From positions 37,884,501-37,948,500 of the forward strand of contig OX419761.1 of the NCBI GenBank assembly GCA_948567375.1: 64,000 nt of DNA, written 5' to 3'. Below, piece after piece: positions 59,201 to 64,000 of this stretch. Each line of letters opens with the position of its first letter. The stretch's first letter is position 1. This DNA comes from Lunularia cruciata (taxonomy: Eukaryota > Streptophyta > Marchantiopsida > Lunulariales > Lunulariaceae). The notes under the pieces are model-generated. The model searched no databases and was not told the origin of the DNA. It saw nothing but the letters and a program-made list of their open reading frames with translations. A program made the translations under genes and the position numbers.

Positions 59201-62200
59201 AATAAATATTACTTCCTATATTTGCTTGTGTGCTTTAAAATGGCAAGTTTCATTTATTGTAAGGTTTGTTGAAAGGAATTTTTTTTTTGGAAAAGTCTTT
59301 AAGCAAAATCCATAGAACTATAAGAATTTCTTCACATGTACTTAAATTAGTTATAGGTTAGAGTTTGCTCACTTATGTAGGTTAACCATTCTTTTTATCC
59401 ACTTTAGTAAGGACAACTAAGTTGGAAGAAGTTGTTTCTTGTATGTTTCTTTTAGGAAAGTACTAAGATTGTGAAAATAAGAAGGAAGAAGAAATAAAAT
59501 TCAATTGGTATAAGACATGCTAGTGTACTAGTACAATAATAAGAATAACCATAGACCATGCAGATATGTAAAGATTGTGACTTTGCAAGGTATTAAGCAA
59601 GATATTAGTTGGTGGAAGAAGAAGAAATAGTTAAACATAATTTCTTTGATGCAAACTTGAAGATACTAGAGACAATACAATAAATTATAGCACAATGAGT
59701 TGGATACATTGATTAAGAGGAACAAAGTGAGTATCTTTGCAATATTATGAGAAAGTAATGTTTGGAGTAATGAAAGTAATCCTTTTTAAGATTAGATGTG
59801 GAGAGAAAGTAAGTTTAGTCATTTCTTGAGAAAAAATTTGCATGGGAGAGAAGTGTATTATTTGGCTTTCTTTTTAAGTTTGGACTCAATGAGCTTTAGT
59901 TCTAGCTTAAGAATTGATAGACAAAAGGATAAGGAAAGAAATAACTTTACTAAATATTATTATTATAGAAATTTGACATATTGTAGTATACATTCATAGA
60001 GAAAATTACACCTACTTCCTAAAAAAAATTTATTCTTCAATTTTCATCATTAGTTTCCAATATGAGAACCAAAAATTTCATATATAGCCTTAAAAGATAT
60101 GGATAAATATGGATATTGTTATCATACTTAAAAACAAAGAATTAAATATCATTGTATGGTAGTTTGAAGAGATTATTATTCATTCATTATCTTATAATTT
60201 GCCAAGAAAATTGTATATAATTCATTAGATTATCACAACTTTTGCAATGTCTAAGTGAGTTTGCTAGAACACTTAAGTAGGAGTATTTGTCGCCATATTT
60301 GTATCAATAGTTATTCATGGGTTACTTGGTGTAGGCTTTCTATTATATTAGGGTCTTGATTTGGCCGTTGGAGTCATTTTTTGCACTATTGGATATGCCA
60401 TTAGGGCTTGACTTCTAGGCCGCTCCAAGGAGTATACTTGGAAATGCAACTCCAAAAAGCTCACTTCTTCTATATTGAACATTTGAACTTTGGCTATGGT
60501 GGACAAAATTTGGCTAGTGGAACCTTGCTTCTCTTTGCTAGAGTGGGTTTGGTTTGATTGTGTGATCAATGCTTGTACGGAGAGAGTATTAATTGTTGAG
60601 ATATGATTTTAATTCATTTGATTATAAAAAAGAAGTGAGTGGGAAAATTAAGATGTTGGTGGTATCTCAAAGCTTGATGGTTGGATAGTTGAGTGATTGT
60701 ACAAGGAAGTATTGTTGAGTTTGCGGGATTTGAAAGTCAATTTGATAGTTTAGTGGATAGGGTTTGGAAGCATTGCACAAATTTCTCAAAATTGAGGTTG
60801 TATGTGTCCAATTTTGTCAATTGGAGAATATATTTGAAAGTTTTAAGGGAAAATTGGTGATTTGTGGTTACAAATTTTGGCCAAGATAAAATTTAGGGTT
60901 GGATTTGGGAACCTATCTTTCAGAATTAGAGATTTTGAAGTCTACATCCTTTGAATTGGACACAAATTTGAGAATTTGGCTAGATTTAGAGCAAAATCTA
61001 CATGAGTTCTAGAGTCTACAATCTAGAGTTCTACATGCAAAATCCCTCCATGATTCCTATATGACTACACCTCCTGATTTGAAAACCTCCAAAGATATAT
61101 AGGCTAAATGCATTGATTAACCATAGCTTGTTTAAAGTTGTAAAGGCTAAAATCAAATCCTAAATTTTTTGATTTTTAAGCATTATAATTTTAGGATCCA
61201 AATTTATATAAGGTGATGTCAATAATTACATAAAATAGGAACAATTATAGTTTATATAGTTCTTTATTTCCTTCAAAACCTTATAATAATCTTATCTTCC
61301 ATCATTTTGTTTCTATTGGATGTAAAACTCAATAAGCTTTTCAATACTACCTCAACACTTTTAACAAATATATCAAATATCAACTGATTGAATCTTTCTA
61401 TTGTCTTATTATATGTGGATTTAGATCCCCAAAAACACTTTGAGTAGCTTTTCAGCTTTTAGTATCCTAGTTTTGTAGCATAAAACTACAAAATGAGGTA
61501 TCTAAAAGAATAAATTATATTCCTCATTTCTAATTGTTTTTATATTTGAGCTTTGTTTCCTTTTGGTCTTTTTGGATCCAAAGTGTTTTAAAGAAAGATT
61601 TCTAAGCCATATCAATTTCTTGAAATAAAAACTGAACAAAAATGAAATAAAATGAAATAAAATCTTGCTTTGTCTTATAGATTGAGATTCCATATGATTG
61701 TGAGTGGACTTAGATAAATACTTTAGTGTCATAGTTTTGGACTTTTAACACTAAAATAAAGTACTAGAAAGAAAAGTCATGTATATCTTTTAACTCTTAC
61801 CTCTTATCTATAATTGATGGAATTGAGTCTCATGGGATGCAAAATTTGAAGAGCTTTACAATGCAATTATAGATGCTTCAAATAGAAAATAAATGGAAAA
61901 GCTACAAAAATTCAAGAAAATAAATATTTTTATTATCTTATCATTTACAAATATCAAAATCCAATATCATTATGGAGTAACTATTGGTCTTCAAGTATTA
62001 AGTTGCATACTTCAAAATTGTAAGATAAGATAGGATACCTAAGAGAATGATACTAGATATTTTTTAATTTCTTTTATCTTCTATGTTTGGGTTATATATT
62101 TGGTGATTTGGTCTTATTACACATAAAAGGAGAGAGCTCTTCTGTACTATCTAAAATAGAAAATAGATAAAGAAGTTACAAACAATAAAGAAATAAAATC

Positions 62201-64000
62201 TTTGCATTATCTTTATAAATTTGGCCTCCAAAACTGTAGAGTATTAAACTCTTTAACATCATAGTGTTGAATAGTATTTATTGCCTTGAATTAATCTTTG
62301 ACTTCCAAATCCATAAATCTTAATACTTAAATTTACATATGTAAATCTGGTATTTGGTTGTAGTTTCCTAATTTATTTATGGAAACATCTTCTAGTTACT
62401 TGGTAGAAAGTCTAGTACCCCATCTTATATGATAGTATGTAGTACAATGTATATTTAAAAAGATGAATAACCAAAATATCTTCATCACCTATTTAAAAGA
62501 TGCATTGAAGAAAATGAAAGCGTCTAGCTTTTACTATGTATTGTAAATTTTTGTTAAAATGTAGTTTGAAGTTTACATATAACCACAATAAAAACCTCTT
62601 TGACTCATTAAGATTGGAAGGAGATAAGCATTAAGAGCAATAGAGGTTTTAAATAAGGAATATCAAAATATATGATGTTATAATTTATTAGACTTACTTG
62701 AAGAAATATGTACTTCTAACAATATTTTGACCTGATTTAATTCAAATTATTTATTTTTTCTTAAAATAGTAAAATTTAATAATCTCTAAATTTAACATTC
62801 ATCACCATGAATTGATTTAAAATAATGAACTTAATATCCTTACATATAAACATAAATATACCTCTAAAACTTACTAGTTACAACAACTATTATATAGCGA
62901 GATATTTTAAGGAGGATAGAAAAATAATAAAAGGATACTTTATAATCTATAAATAATTACAAATTTAGACTTATGTTATATTAGCTTTTTAGATAATTCC
63001 TAATAAACAAGTAGTCTTAATTTAATATCTTGTAATGAATAATAAAATTATAAAATTGGTAATTATATATATTTACTATATATAATAACTACTAGATCGC
63101 TTAAATATGAATATGTAGAACACAATTCCTTTATTTAATAAAAAGTAGTTCTGAAATAATTTCTATAGTTCCAATTTTGAGTTTTATGGTAATCTTTTAT
63201 CCTCATTTATCTTATTATGTAATTATGAATATAAACACTTAACATCATCAACTTCCATATCATCTTAAGAAATTGTGAAAACATATATGTGAGTGCTTGA
63301 ACCTCATGTACCTCCTTAAGAGCTTAACAAGTTATCCTTGATATTTTAACCATAACATAAAACTTCATTCTTGTCATTATTTTATCTCTTTAGATATGAG
63401 CAACTCTCATCTACAAAGTAGTTAGAAAAGTCTTTTTGTCCACTTGACAATCTCATTTACTTACTCTATTACCTTAGTTGAATTTCATCTAATATGAAAA
63501 CATTAATATAGTATCCATTTTTGTATTAATGGTACACACTCCTTTTACAAGTAGAAAATGAATAGTTTATTATTTTATGGGTTTATTTTCTTTAAATCAA
63601 AGAATTTAGGACCTTTGGACACAATCAAAATCTCCCATAGATATAAATTTAATTTATTTTTTCATAATAATTTCATAGATATTTATCAAGTATAAATTAA
63701 TTTGAAAATACAATAAATCTGGTTTAACTTGTTAAATTAGCCTATCTTAGTTAACCTTTAAGCTATGTGACTTGAGTAAAAATGTTAAACAACTCTCTTC
63801 TTTATTATCTTGAATTTATATTTTAATATAAATTGGATGTAAAATTAAAATGATACATTTTCTGATGCAAATTTTTTTAATTACATGTGTTTTAAAGTTC
63901 CTATATAAGCTTGATGGATTTAATGTTCCATTAATTTGATGATATACATTGACATTAGTTTTCTCTCATGATTCTAATTTAGAGCGACAAAAAATTAATT
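59201..64000. other. AT-rich region without recognisable genes
   Basis: About 4.8 kb of strongly AT-rich sequence. ORFs are short, low-complexity and unrecognised. No element ends, tRNA or conserved motif were found. It could be heavily decayed transposon sequence. Confidence 0.5.

Overview
The window looks like nuclear DNA of a land plant. It holds intron-rich genes with GT-AG junctions and long AT-rich intergenic stretches. The proteins belong to plant-type families: a plastid-type lipoxygenase, a CYP23-type cyclophilin, a NIPA8/9-type transporter, OST4 and a plant membrane-protein family. There is also a plant-like tRNA-Glu. A bryophyte, perhaps a moss, is my best guess; this is inference and no marker here proves it. 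All homology statements come from recalled family sequences, not from a search.

Layout. 0.5-6.0 kb (+): a 9-exon gene for an ~882-residue multi-spanning membrane protein of unknown function. 7.9-10.5 kb (+): an 8-exon CYP23-like peptidyl-prolyl isomerase with an N-terminal signal or anchor. 11.4-20.5 kb: about 9 kb of degenerate long-period repeat with no supportable gene. It contains a recurring ~150-bp box that can form a hairpin, a recurring 6+3+6 palindrome, and a strong pyrimidine bias on the + strand. 20.5-29.5 kb: AT-rich spacer with one odd short repetitive ORF. 29.5-34.4 kb (+): a plastid lipoxygenase with all five iron-ligand positions present. 37.0-37.7 kb (+): the 38-residue OST4 gene. 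39.86 kb (+): tRNA-Glu(CUC). 46.7-52.3 kb (-): a complete 13-exon NIPA8/9-like magnesium transporter of 434 residues.

Mobile DNA is concentrated in 34.9-35.8, 41.0-45.4 and 54.2-59.2 kb. Two long decayed copies of one non-LTR retrotransposon lie on the minus strand. Together they preserve an R2-like domain order: C2H2 zinc finger, reverse transcriptase, CCHC knuckle, restriction-like endonuclease. Each copy carries a solo LTR of one LTR-retrotransposon family. The two LTRs sit in opposite orientations at sites about 90 bp apart in element coordinates, and one has a perfect 5-bp target duplication (TTGGT). Short 3'-end pieces of the same LINE lie in the opposite orientation at 58.95-59.2 kb and as a small tandem array at 34.95-35.8 kb. 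Most of the disabling mutations I could align between the two copies (three CAG-to-TAG stops and one catalytic Asp-to-Asn) fall in CHG context, as expected from plant CHG methylation followed by deamination.

The host genes are unrelated housekeeping or metabolic loci: membrane protein, secretory-pathway folding, oxylipin synthesis, N-glycosylation, Mg transport. I see no operon-like logic and no CRISPR array. The most unusual content is the R2-like element with its nested LTRs and the 9-kb structured repeat.
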